Shown here one piece after another: positions 1-6,013 of a DNA stretch of 6,013 nt (its first letter is position 1; every line of letters begins with the position of its first letter). Origin of the DNA: Rhodoferax sp. (GTDB taxonomy: Bacteria; Pseudomonadota; Gammaproteobacteria; Burkholderiales; Burkholderiaceae); the NCBI GenBank assembly GCA_028292075.1, contig JAQGNA010000136.1, positions 1-6,013 of the forward strand, given 5' to 3'. A model generated the notes under the pieces. That model did not search any database. It saw only the letters and a list, made by a program, of their open reading frames with translations, and was not told the origin of the DNA. Position numbers and translations under genes: made by a program.

Positions 1-104
1 CCAGGGCGCTGCGCGAACGCATCCTTCCTGAACTCGACCTGCGGGTGCGCCTGGTGCGCCTGCAGTTCCAGCCCCCGCCTGAAGGTGCGGGGACGGCCCG
101 CTGA
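1..104 (+). CDS. 3' end of an unidentified gene (partial)
   Basis: An open frame enters from the left edge (first full codon at 3) and stops at TGA 102-104. It gives about 33 residues, including LRERILPELDLRVRLV and a Pro/Gly-rich end, PPPEGAGTAR. The alternating charged and hydrophobic residues fit a real C-terminus, but the fragment is too short to assign to a family. The stop lies 40 nt before the ATG of the esterase gene. No promoter is obvious in that gap, so the two could be co-transcribed. The frame could also be open by chance, since GC-rich DNA often lacks stops over 100 bp. Confidence 0.45.
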   Translation, partial: RALRERILPELDLRVRLVRLQFQPPPEGAGTAR

Positions 105-144
105 ACCGACGCATCGATCAACCACCCCAGAGGAGACAAGCAAG

Positions 145-1911
145 ATGAAAACGAAAAACCCGTTGAACCTGTCGAAATTATCAAACCCGTTGAACAGGTT
201 GTACTCAGCATGGCGGCCCGCCGCAACGTTCGGCAGCTTCTGCCTGCTGGCGGCCTGCGGCGGCGGTGACGGCGGCAGTTCGCAAAGCCCGGTACTGCCG
301 CAGCTGAGCGCGGCCAGCCCCGGCACGCTGCAGCAATGCGAAGCGCTGGCCGGCCGGAGCCTGGCCAACACCAGCATCAGCGCCGCCACCACCGTGGCAG
401 CGGGCGCCCTCACCGTGGCCGGCCAGCCGGTTGGCGCGCACTGCCGCATCACCGGCAAGATGTTCGACCGCGTGAGCCCGGTGGACGGCCAGCGCTATGC
501 CATCGGCTTCGAGATGCGATTGCCGCAGAACTGGAACGGCCGCTTCTTTCACCAGGTCAACGGCGGCACCGACGGCAACATCGGCACCGCGGCCGGCGGC
601 ATCGGCGGTGGCGGCGCATTGAGCAACGGGCTGCAGCAGGGGTTCGCGGTCATCACCTCCGACGCCGGCCACACCGGCAGCCAGAACCCGCTGTTCGGGC
701 TCGACCCGCAGGCCCGGCTCGACTACGGCTACCAGGCCGTGGGCAAGCTCACGCCGATGGCCAAGTCGATGATCGCCGCCGCCTATGGCCGTGGCCCCGA
801 CCGCTCCTACCTGGTGGGCTGCTCGAACGGCGGTCGCCATGCGATGGTGGGTGCCTCGCGCTATGCCGACCAGTACGACGGCATCCTGGCCGGCAACCCC
901 GGGTTCAACCTGCCCAAGGCCGCCGTGGCCCAGCTCTACGGGGCCCAGCAGCTGAACACCGTGGCCACCGACCCGGCCGACCTTTCGTCGTCGTTCACGC
1001 TGCCCGAGCGGGCCCTGGTGGCGGCCAAGGTGCTCGAGAAGTGCGATGCGCTCGACGGCGCCACCGACGGCCTGGTGCAGGACGTGGCGGCCTGCCGCAC
1101 GAAGTTCTCGCTCGAGCGCGACGTGCCCAGCTGCACCGGCGCGCGCAACGGCAGCTGCCTCAGCACTGCGCAGAAGACGGCGCTCGGCAACATCTTCAAG
1201 GGCGCACGCAACAGCAGCGGCGCGGCCCTGTATGCGCCTTTTCCGTACGACGCGGGCATCACCTCGGCCAACTGGGCAGGCTGGAAATTCAGCTCGTCCA
1301 TCGGCAACACCCGCGACCCGGTGGCCGTCGGCTTCATCTTCCAGACGCCTCCGGCAGCGCCGAGCATCATCAACGACACCAAGAGCTTCGCGCTGAACTT
1401 CAGCATGGACACCGACGCACCCAAGATCGCCGCCAGCAACGCGCTCTACACCGAGTCGTCGCTGTCGTTCATGACACCGCCCAACCCCACGCAGCTGACC
1501 ACGCTGCGCGAACGCGGCGCGAAGATGATGGTCTACCACGGCATGAGCGACGGCGTGTTCTCTCCGGAAGACACGATGGCCTGGTACGACGGCCTGCGCG
1601 CCAACTACCTGGGCGATGCTTCGAGCTTCGCAAGGCTCTACCTGGTGCCTGGCATGAACCACTGCTCCGGCGGCCCCGCCACCGATCAGTTCGACATGGT
1701 GACGGCGCTGGTGAACTGGGTCGAGAAGGGCCAGGCACCCGACAGCGTGATCGCCAGCGCACGCGGCGCCGGCAATGCGGGCGGGGTGAACGTGGACGTG
1801 CCGGCCAGCTGGTCGCCAGGCCGCACTCGGCCGATCTGCGCGTATCCGAAGGTCGCGCGCTACAAAGGCAGCGGCGACGTCGAGAGCGCGGCCAGCTTCA
1901 GCTGCCAGTGA
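145..1911 (+). CDS. Tannase/feruloyl esterase family lipoprotein
   Basis: 588 residues. The family hydrolyses ester bonds of plant phenolics (gallate, ferulate or related aromatic esters). The start at 145 is chosen because AGGAGA (131-136) sits 8 nt upstream; the same frame is open from an ATG at 85 that has no comparable site. The N-terminus is a lipoprotein signal: basic n-region, short hydrophobic stretch, and lipobox L35-A-A-C38 followed by a Gly/Ser linker. This implies export, lipidation at Cys38, and anchoring in the outer membrane or display at the surface. The alpha/beta-hydrolase fold carries the family's CS-D-HC set: GCSNGG with Cys226-Ser227 (nucleophile), Asp469 in HGMSDGVF, and His506-Cys507 in PGMNHCSGG. 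The Cys226-Cys507 pair is expected to form the disulfide next to the catalytic centre. A lid-like insert around 300-340 has CDALDGATDG (300-309, resembling the family's calcium loop) and Cys300, 317, 330 and 338. Length fits the family. Substrate cannot be read from sequence. Confidence 0.93.
   Translation: MKTKNPLNLSKLSNPLNRLYSAWRPAATFGSFCLLAACGGGDGGSSQSPVLPQLSAASPGTLQQCEALAGRSLANTSISAATTVAAGALTVAGQPVGAHCRITGKMFDRVSPVDGQRYAIGFEMRLPQNWNGRFFHQVNGGTDGNIGTAAGGIGGGGALSNGLQQGFAVITSDAGHTGSQNPLFGLDPQARLDYGYQAVGKLTPMAKSMIAAAYGRGPDRSYLVGCSNGGRHAMVGASRYADQYDGILAGNPGFNLPKAAVAQLYGAQQLNTVATDPADLSSSFTLPERALVAAKVLEKCDALDGATDGLVQDVAACRTKFSLERDVPSCTGARNGSCLSTAQKTALGNIFKGARNSSGAALYAPFPYDAGITSANWAGWKFSSSIGNTRDPVAVGFIFQTPPAAPSIINDTKSFALNFSMDTDAPKIAASNALYTESSLSFMTPPNPTQLTTLRERGAKMMVYHGMSDGVFSPEDTMAWYDGLRANYLGDASSFARLYLVPGMNHCSGGPATDQFDMVTALVNWVEKGQAPDSVIASARGAGNAGGVNVDVPASWSPGRTRPICAYPKVARYKGSGDVESAASFSCQ
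156..195 (+). repeat. 13-bp direct repeat inside the signal-peptide region
   Basis: AAACCCGTTGAAC occurs at 156-168 and again at 183-195, offset by exactly 27 bp (nine codons). The frame is kept and the peptide NPLN appears twice (residues 5-8 and 14-17). The stretch is visibly richer in A/T than the rest of the gene. It lengthens the n-region of the lipoprotein signal to about 24 residues. A small internal duplication is the simplest explanation. Confidence 0.75.
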
Positions 1912-1918
1912 GGCCTCC

Positions 1919-1961
1919 GGCGGGCGCTGCAAGTCTTCGGCTGGAGACTGGCGCGCCCGCC
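1919..1961 (+). terminator. Nested hairpin after the esterase gene, possible terminator
   Basis: Perfect 9-bp GC arms GGCGGGCGC (1919-1927) and GCGCCCGCC (1953-1961) enclose a second stem, AGTCT (1932-1936) with AGACT (1945-1949). The structure begins 8 nt after the esterase stop. No T run follows, so it is not a canonical intrinsic terminator. It could act in a Rho-dependent context or protect the mRNA 3' end. It ends just before the -10 element of the next gene. Confidence 0.4.
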
Positions 1962-1982
1962 CGACCGGACGCCGTGAGACGG

Positions 1983-1988
1983 CACAAT
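1983..1988 (+). promoter_or_regulatory. Candidate -10 element for a leaderless MarR transcript
   Basis: CACAAT matches TATAAT at four of six positions in an otherwise GC-rich gap. Its last base is 7 nt before the A of the MarR ATG (1995), so transcription would start at or next to the start codon. No good -35 lies 16-18 nt upstream (CCCGAC at 1960-1965). No Shine-Dalgarno sequence precedes the ATG, which fits a leaderless mRNA. Confidence 0.4.
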
Positions 1989-1994
1989 GCGGAC

Positions 1995-2522
1995 ATGCCC
2001 GGATCTTCCAAAACCCGCTTGCCGTCCAAGTCCGCCGTTGCCTCCCCTTCCCGGTCTGCCACCACCACCCTGACCGTCGCCGTGCCGCAGGCCGTCGACA
2101 CGGTGGACACCAGCTTTCTCGAAACCCTGGTCGGCTACAACGCCCGCCGCGCTTCGCTGGCCATCGTCGAAGTCTTCATGCGGCGCATGGCGCCCTTCGA
2201 GCTGCGCATCGTCGACTTCTCGGTGCTGTCGCTGATCTCGCGCAACCCCGGCATCACCTCGCGCCAGCTGTGCAGCACACTGGGCGTGTTGCCGCCGAAC
2301 CTCGTCGCCATCATCGGCCTGCTGGAGAAGCGCGAGCTGATCGACCGCCTGCCGCATCCGAACGACCGCCGGGCCACCGGCCTGCACCTCAGCCCCGGCG
2401 GCGAAGCACTGGTGGCCGAGGCCGAGGCCACGGCGGCAGCGCTGGAAGAAGAGGCCACCAGCCGCCTGACGGCAACCGAGCGCAAGACGCTGATGCGGCT
2501 GCTTCAGAAAATCTACCGCTGA
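1995..2522 (+). CDS. MarR-family winged-helix transcriptional regulator
   Basis: 175 residues. MarR proteins bind palindromic operators as dimers and are commonly released by phenolic or other small ligands. Residues 1-38 are a Ser/Thr/Ala/Val-rich tail with no predicted fold. Helix 1 spans about 40-65 (FLETLVGYNARRASLAIVEV). The winged-helix core runs about 70-135: ISRNPGITSRQLCSTLGV (81-98), recognition-helix region PPNLVAIIGLLEKRELIDR, and the wing with the hallmark DRR (124-126) before LSPGGEAL. The C-terminal dimerisation helices run 137-175. The start at 1995 is the only ATG giving a complete N-terminal helix; there is no ribosome binding site, in line with leaderless expression. The only cysteine is Cys93, at the HTH. 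The gene lies 83 nt after the esterase and could control it or phenolic metabolism, but nothing here proves a target. Confidence 0.9.
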   Translation: MPGSSKTRLPSKSAVASPSRSATTTLTVAVPQAVDTVDTSFLETLVGYNARRASLAIVEVFMRRMAPFELRIVDFSVLSLISRNPGITSRQLCSTLGVLPPNLVAIIGLLEKRELIDRLPHPNDRRATGLHLSPGGEALVAEAEATAAALEEEATSRLTATERKTLMRLLQKIYR

Positions 2523-2606
2523 CATGCCGCCGCACGGCCGAGCCGCCTGGGCATGCGTCGCACCGCGGGTTTCACTGCAGCAGCACGCATGGCCGTTCGA
2601 CGCCAT

Positions 2607-2645
2607 GCTATGAAACTAGTAGCGCCATTCAAATTGCGCTATAGT
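2607..2645. repeat. Palindromic intergenic element, Comamonadaceae-like
   Basis: ACTAGTAGCGC (2615-2625) and GCGCTATAGT (2636-2645) are inverted copies apart from one unpaired base, with a 10-nt loop. A GCTAT motif (2607-2611) precedes them and can pair alternatively with TAGC (2620-2623). The A/T content stands out from the surroundings. Intergenic elements combining GCTAT, TAGTAGCGC-like and GCGCTA motifs are common in Comamonadaceae genomes as I recall them; membership is by resemblance only. The right arm contains TATAGT (2640-2645), which could double as a -10 for the next gene, but no -35 fits. Confidence 0.6.
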
Positions 2646-2662
2646 CGCCGGCTGGCTTCAAA

Positions 2663-2687
2663 GCGCCGTCGGGCAACCCTTCGGCGC
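2663..2687 (+). other. GC-rich stem-loop upstream of the HxlR-like gene
   Basis: GCGCCG (2663-2668) pairs with CGGCGC (2682-2687). Inside, after a 2x2 mismatch (TC/TT), GGG (2671-2673) pairs with CCC (2677-2679) around a CAA loop. It lies 140 nt after the MarR stop and 58 nt before the next ATG, without a T tract. It could be a leader structure or a weak Rho-independent-like end for MarR transcription. Confidence 0.45.
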
Positions 2688-2690
2688 CAC

Positions 2691-2719
2691 GCCGGCAGCA
2701 CCCAGGTGCCGCCGGCAGC
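2691..2719 (+). repeat. 9-bp direct repeat, 20-bp period
   Basis: GCCGGCAGC occurs at 2691-2699 and 2711-2719, two helical turns apart. This spacing could suit a pair of protein-binding sites just ahead of the ribosome binding site at 2735-2740. The motif is GC-rich and may be a chance recurrence. Confidence 0.35.
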
Positions 2720-2745
2720 CCCCAACAAAGCATCGAGGAGAGCCC

Positions 2746-3141
2746 ATGAGTTCCAAGGAAAATGTCGCGATCCATCAGCTCCTCGCGCTGCTGGAATCGC
2801 GCTACGCACTGCGCGTGCTGTGGTCGCTGCGCGACGGGCATCCGCAGACCTTCCGACTGCTGCAGGACAGCGTCGGCGGCATCACCCCGAACACCCTGAA
2901 CACCCGCATCAAGGAGTTGCGCGAGGCCGAACTGCTGACCCACGGCAGCGACGGCTACATCCTCACCCCCTCCGGCGCCGACCTGCTCAAGCGGTTGAAC
3001 GACCTGCAGGCCTTTGCCGGCAAATGGGTGGTGGCGCAGGCGCGACGCCAGGCGGCGAAGGCGGCCGAAAAGGCGGCCGACACGCCTGCCACGGCAGCCC
3101 CCGAAAAGCCCGCCAGGCCCGCTGAACCGCCAGCCGCGTAG
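2746..3141 (+). CDS. HxlR-like winged-helix transcriptional regulator
   Basis: 131 residues. The ATG at 2746 follows GAGGAG (2735-2740) at 5 nt. Residues 8-95 form a winged helix of HxlR type: LLALLESRYALRVLWSLRDG (12-31), corresponding to the family's ...GGKWTLLILRELLDG, then FRLLQDSVGGITPNTLNTRI (36-55) and KELREAELL (56-64), corresponding to RF.EL...ipGIS...L..RL.eLe..GLv. A short wing with YILTPSGADLL (71-81) follows. The protein has no cysteine, so it lacks the N-terminal Cys many HxlR members use for thiol-based sensing, and the wing is shorter than usual. Residues 98-131 are an Ala/Lys/Arg/Pro tail likely to be disordered and basic, perhaps contacting DNA. It is probably a DNA-binding dimer; neither target nor ligand can be inferred. 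A generic PadR/ArsR-like winged helix is the alternative. Confidence 0.82.
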   Translation: MSSKENVAIHQLLALLESRYALRVLWSLRDGHPQTFRLLQDSVGGITPNTLNTRIKELREAELLTHGSDGYILTPSGADLLKRLNDLQAFAGKWVVAQARRQAAKAAEKAADTPATAAPEKPARPAEPPAA

Positions 3142-3197
3142 CCGCCGGACCAACCACCGTCGGCACCGCGCCGCGCAACAGAGCGCGCTGCCGCTGC

Positions 3198-3206
3198 TGG
3201 CATAAT
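3198..3206 (+). promoter_or_regulatory. Extended -10 promoter for the FKBP gene
   Basis: TGGCATAAT (3198-3206) is a TGn extended -10 with CATAAT matching five of six consensus bases. No recognisable -35 lies at the right distance, which extended -10 promoters tolerate. The predicted start is near 3213, giving a leader of roughly 107 nt before the FKBP ATG. A sigma-70-type housekeeping promoter is inferred. Confidence 0.55.
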
Positions 3207-3210
3207 TCAG

Positions 3211-3228
3211 CGGCTTTTTCACAAGCCG
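3211..3228 (+). other. Stem-loop at the predicted 5' end of the FKBP transcript
   Basis: CGGCTT (3211-3216) and AAGCCG (3223-3228) form a perfect 6-bp stem around the loop TTTCAC. It overlaps the start predicted from the extended -10 element, so it would lie at the extreme 5' end of the mRNA. It could stabilise the transcript. It lacks a following T run, so a terminator role for the upstream gene is less likely. Confidence 0.4.
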
Positions 3229-3259
3229 GGCCAGGCGGCACGCCCGCCGGCCACGCTCA

Positions 3260-3276
3260 GCTATCAATCGAATAGC
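3260..3276. repeat. Short GCTAT/ATAGC palindrome
   Basis: GCTAT (3260-3264) and ATAGC (3272-3276) flank CAATCGA. This resembles the short AGCTATCAAT...ATAGCAA palindromes often seen between genes in Comamonadaceae, and shares the GCTAT motif with the element at 2607-2645. It lies in the predicted leader of the FKBP gene, 43 nt before the start codon. Confidence 0.5.
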
Positions 3277-3319
3277 AACCCCGCGGCATCCCAACCACTC
3301 ACTCACCCAAGGAATCTCC

Positions 3320-3670
3320 ATGACCACCACCCCTTCCGGCCTGCAATACGAAGACACCAAAGTGGGCGAAGGCGCCGAGGCCGCCCGTGGCCAGAGCGTG
3401 ACCGTTCATTACACCGGATGGCTGTACAACGACGGCGTGCAAGGCGCCAAGTTCGACTCCAGCAAGGACCGCAACGATCCCTTCGTGTTCTCGCTCGGCG
3501 CCGGCATGGTCATCAAGGGCTGGGACGAAGGCGTGGCTGGCATGAAGGTCGGCGGCTCGCGCACCCTGGTCATTCCCGCCGCACTGGGCTATGGCGCCCG
3601 GGGCGCCGGCGGCGTGATTCCGCCGAACGCCACGCTGAAGTTCGACGTCGACCTGCTCGCCGTCAAGTAA
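3320..3670 (+). CDS. FKBP-type peptidyl-prolyl cis-trans isomerase
   Basis: 116 residues, a single minimal FKBP domain that catalyses cis-trans isomerisation of X-Pro bonds in folding proteins. The ATG at 3320 follows AAGGAA (3309-3314) at 5 nt. There is no signal peptide, so it is cytosolic. The active-site pocket can be read by comparison with human FKBP12: Tyr31 (VHYTGWL), Phe45-Asp46 (KFDSS), Phe55/Phe57 (PFVFSLG), Val64-Ile65 and Trp68 ([10 protein letters not shown]), Tyr91 (LGYGARG) and Phe108 (LKFDVDLL). All expected positions are filled and the length is normal for the small bacterial FkpA/FklB-like domain without a dimerisation arm. It sits immediately upstream of grpE and dnaK and probably belongs to the same folding neighbourhood, but it has its own promoter and is separated from grpE by a heat-shock promoter. 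Confidence 0.95.
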   Translation: MTTTPSGLQYEDTKVGEGAEAARGQSVTVHYTGWLYNDGVQGAKFDSSKDRNDPFVFSLGAGMVIKGWDEGVAGMKVGGSRTLVIPAALGYGARGAGGVIPPNATLKFDVDLLAVK

Positions 3671-3722
3671 ACGGGCCCGCGCCATGTGGCGCCGCGCATT
3701 CCGGCGTGAAAGCGGAGAACCC

Positions 3723-3750
3723 CTTGAAAAACCGGGGGGTGGCCTCAGCT
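3723..3750 (+). promoter_or_regulatory. Sigma-32 (RpoH) heat-shock promoter of grpE
   Basis: CTTGAAA (3723-3729) is a perfect match to the RpoH -35 consensus. After a 13-nt spacer comes CCTCAGCT (3743-3750), matching CCCCATNT at five of seven specified positions. The predicted start is near 3755-3757, about 30 nt before the grpE ATG. Position, spacing and downstream gene all agree. Confidence 0.8.
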
Positions 3751-3785
3751 TTCGCCGTCAGGTTTACAACTTTTTGACCCACAGC

Positions 3786-4352
3786 ATGTCCGAACAAACA
3801 CCCAATCCCTACCAGCAGCAACAGCCGCTGAGCGGCAATCCGAGCCCCGAAGAACTCGAGGCCGGCCAGGCGGCCAATGACGTCGAGGCCCTGGCCCAGG
3901 CGCAGGCCGATCTGGCTGCGCTGAAGGCCAAGAGCGCCGACCTCGCCGACCAGTTCCTGCGCGCCAAGGCCGATGCCGAAAACGCCCGCCGCCGCGCCGA
4001 GGAAGACGTCTCCAAGGCCCGCAAGTACGGTGTCGAGAGCTTTGCCGAAAGCCTGCTGCCCGTGGCCGACAGCCTCGAGGCCGGCCTGGCGATGAAGGAC
4101 GGCAGCATCGAGCAGATCCGCGAAGGCGCCGAAGCCACGCTGCGCCAGCTGAGAAGCGCGCTCGAGCGCAACAAGGTCATCGCCATCGACCCGCCGCCAG
4201 GCACGAAGTTCGACCCGCATCAGCACCAGGCGATCAGCGTCGTGCCGGCCGACCAGGAGGCCAACACCGTCGTGGCCGTCCTGCAGAAGGGCTACCTGAT
4301 TTCCGAGCGCGTGCTGCGCCCGGCCCTGGTCACGGTGAGCGCACCCAAGTAA
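3786..4352 (+). CDS. grpE: GrpE, nucleotide exchange factor for DnaK
   Basis: 188 residues. GrpE acts as a homodimer in the cytosol, releasing ADP from DnaK and so resetting the chaperone cycle. Residues 1-30 are a disordered, Gln/Pro-rich N-terminus. A long coiled-coil helix covers about 32-105, with the conserved [20 protein letters not shown] (59-78) and [14 protein letters not shown] (88-101); Ser replaces the common Asn in the D-N-LE motif. The C-terminal beta domain that contacts DnaK spans about 133-186, with [13 protein letters not shown] (141-153) and [17 protein letters not shown] (169-185), the PROSITE-type GrpE signature region. The upstream frame is open to 3684, but 3786 is chosen because the protein begins normally there and the sigma-32 start lies just upstream of it. 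No clear Shine-Dalgarno precedes the ATG; the leader is instead U/A-rich. Expression is expected to rise on heat shock. Confidence 0.97.
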   Translation: MSEQTPNPYQQQQPLSGNPSPEELEAGQAANDVEALAQAQADLAALKAKSADLADQFLRAKADAENARRRAEEDVSKARKYGVESFAESLLPVADSLEAGLAMKDGSIEQIREGAEATLRQLRSALERNKVIAIDPPPGTKFDPHQHQAISVVPADQEANTVVAVLQKGYLISERVLRPALVTVSAPK

Positions 4353-4402
4353 GCCCAAACGGACCGATGTCCGCGTGCTCGGCCCCTTGGAAGGCATCAA
4401 AA

Positions 4403-4422
4403 CGTTGAAAAGCGTTGAAAAG
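4403..4422 (+). repeat. Perfect 10-bp tandem repeat upstream of dnaK
   Basis: CGTTGAAAAG is present twice head to tail (4403-4412 and 4413-4422). A partial third copy, CGTTGAA, lies at 4461-4467. The period equals about one helical turn. The repeat sits 14 nt before the -35 of the dnaK promoter and contains TTGAAA cores, but neither copy has a matching RpoH -10 at 13-14 nt. It could be an upstream activator site or a slippage product. Confidence 0.65.
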
Positions 4423-4435
4423 CGCAACAAAGGGC

Positions 4436-4463
4436 CTTGAAGTCAGCGCGGATATCCACACGT
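4436..4463 (+). promoter_or_regulatory. Probable sigma-32 (RpoH) promoter of dnaK
   Basis: CTTGAAG (4436-4442) matches the RpoH -35 at six of seven bases. A 13-nt spacer, the same as at grpE, leads to CCACACGT (4456-4463), matching CCCCATNT at five of seven specified positions. The start would be near 4468-4470, about 56 nt before the dnaK ATG. It is weaker than the grpE promoter. No CIRCE (HrcA) inverted repeat is seen in the 173-bp gap. Confidence 0.6.
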
Positions 4464-4472
4464 TGAACACAT

Positions 4473-4494
4473 GGGACGCCGAGACGCGTGTCCC
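4473..4494 (+). other. Stem-loop at the 5' end of the dnaK leader
   Basis: GGGAC (4473-4477) pairs with GTCCC (4490-4494); extra G-U and C-G pairs can extend the stem inward. It would begin within a few nucleotides of the predicted sigma-32 start. The ribosome binding site CAGGAG (4514-4519) is outside the stem, so this is more likely a 5' stabilising hairpin than a direct thermosensor. Confidence 0.4.
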
Positions 4495-4525
4495 GACAAA
4501 TTTTCAAAAATATCAGGAGTTAAAA

Positions 4526-6013
<1,488 letters not shown>

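Noticed and set aside
205..1932. Long open frame on the minus strand opposite the esterase gene (575 codons)
   Set aside because: It lies antisense to a gene with clear catalytic motifs; its Arg/Ala/Gly/His-rich product has no recognisable domain and reflects GC-rich codon bias.
336..1994. Upstream extension of the MarR frame through the esterase gene
   Set aside because: The translation before 1995 is low-complexity Arg/Gly/Pro sequence out of frame with the esterase; only the part from 1995 resembles a MarR protein.
3172..3187. CGCGC-AACAGA-GCGCG hairpin after the HxlR-like gene as a terminator
   Set aside because: Short stem without a T tract and easily produced by chance in GC-rich DNA.
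3679..3692. GCGCC-ATGT-GGCGC hairpin after the FKBP gene as a terminator
   Set aside because: Only a 5-bp stem with no T run; too weak to call in this GC content.
3663..4430. Minus-strand open frame of 255 codons across grpE
   Set aside because: It is antisense to an unambiguous grpE, has no family resemblance, and no ribosome binding site precedes its start.
4381..4437. GGCCCCTT / AAAGGGCC inverted arms around the tandem repeat upstream of dnaK
   Set aside because: The arms contain a mismatch and enclose about 40 nt, so a stable structure is doubtful.
4353..4525. CIRCE operator (HrcA) upstream of dnaK
   Set aside because: No TTAGCACTC-N9-GAGTGCTAA-like inverted repeat is present; the region has a sigma-32-type promoter instead.

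Overview
This is GC-rich chromosomal DNA with every supported gene on the + strand. The protein sequences (GrpE, DnaK, a cytosolic FKBP and a Cys-Ser tannase-family esterase) and the short intergenic palindromes built around GCTAT/ATAGC and TAGTAGCGC point to a beta-proteobacterium of the order Burkholderiales, most likely family Comamonadaceae (Variovorax/Acidovorax/Polaromonas relatives). That placement rests on recognition, not on a search.

Layout. Positions 1-104 hold the probable tail of an unidentified gene. 145-1911 encodes a secreted lipoprotein of the tannase/feruloyl esterase family with an intact Cys-Ser / Asp / His-Cys catalytic set. 1919-1961 is a nested hairpin without a U tract. 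1995-2522 encodes a MarR-family regulator that looks leaderless. The 223-bp gap 2523-2745 carries a repeat-like palindrome, a strong GC hairpin and a short direct repeat, and leads into a small HxlR-like winged-helix regulator (2746-3141). The next gap (3142-3319) holds an extended -10 promoter and two small stem-loops in the leader of an FKBP-type peptidyl-prolyl isomerase (3320-3670).

The right-hand third is a protein-folding and heat-shock block: FKBP isomerase, grpE (3786-4352) and dnaK (4526 to the window end, 496 residues, no stop reached). grpE and dnaK each have their own sigma-32-type promoter, both with a 13-nt spacer. GrpE is the nucleotide exchange factor for DnaK, and the FKBP isomerase is a plausible functional neighbour with a separate, housekeeping-type promoter. 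dnaJ would be the usual next gene but lies outside the window.

I see no CRISPR array, transposase, tRNA or rRNA, and no evidence of an undescribed multi-gene system. The most notable points are an arginine inside the normally all-hydrophobic DnaK interdomain linker (VLRLD instead of VLLLD), a perfect 10-bp tandem repeat upstream of the dnaK promoter, the leaderless arrangement of the MarR gene, and the repeat-like palindromes on both sides of the HxlR-like gene.
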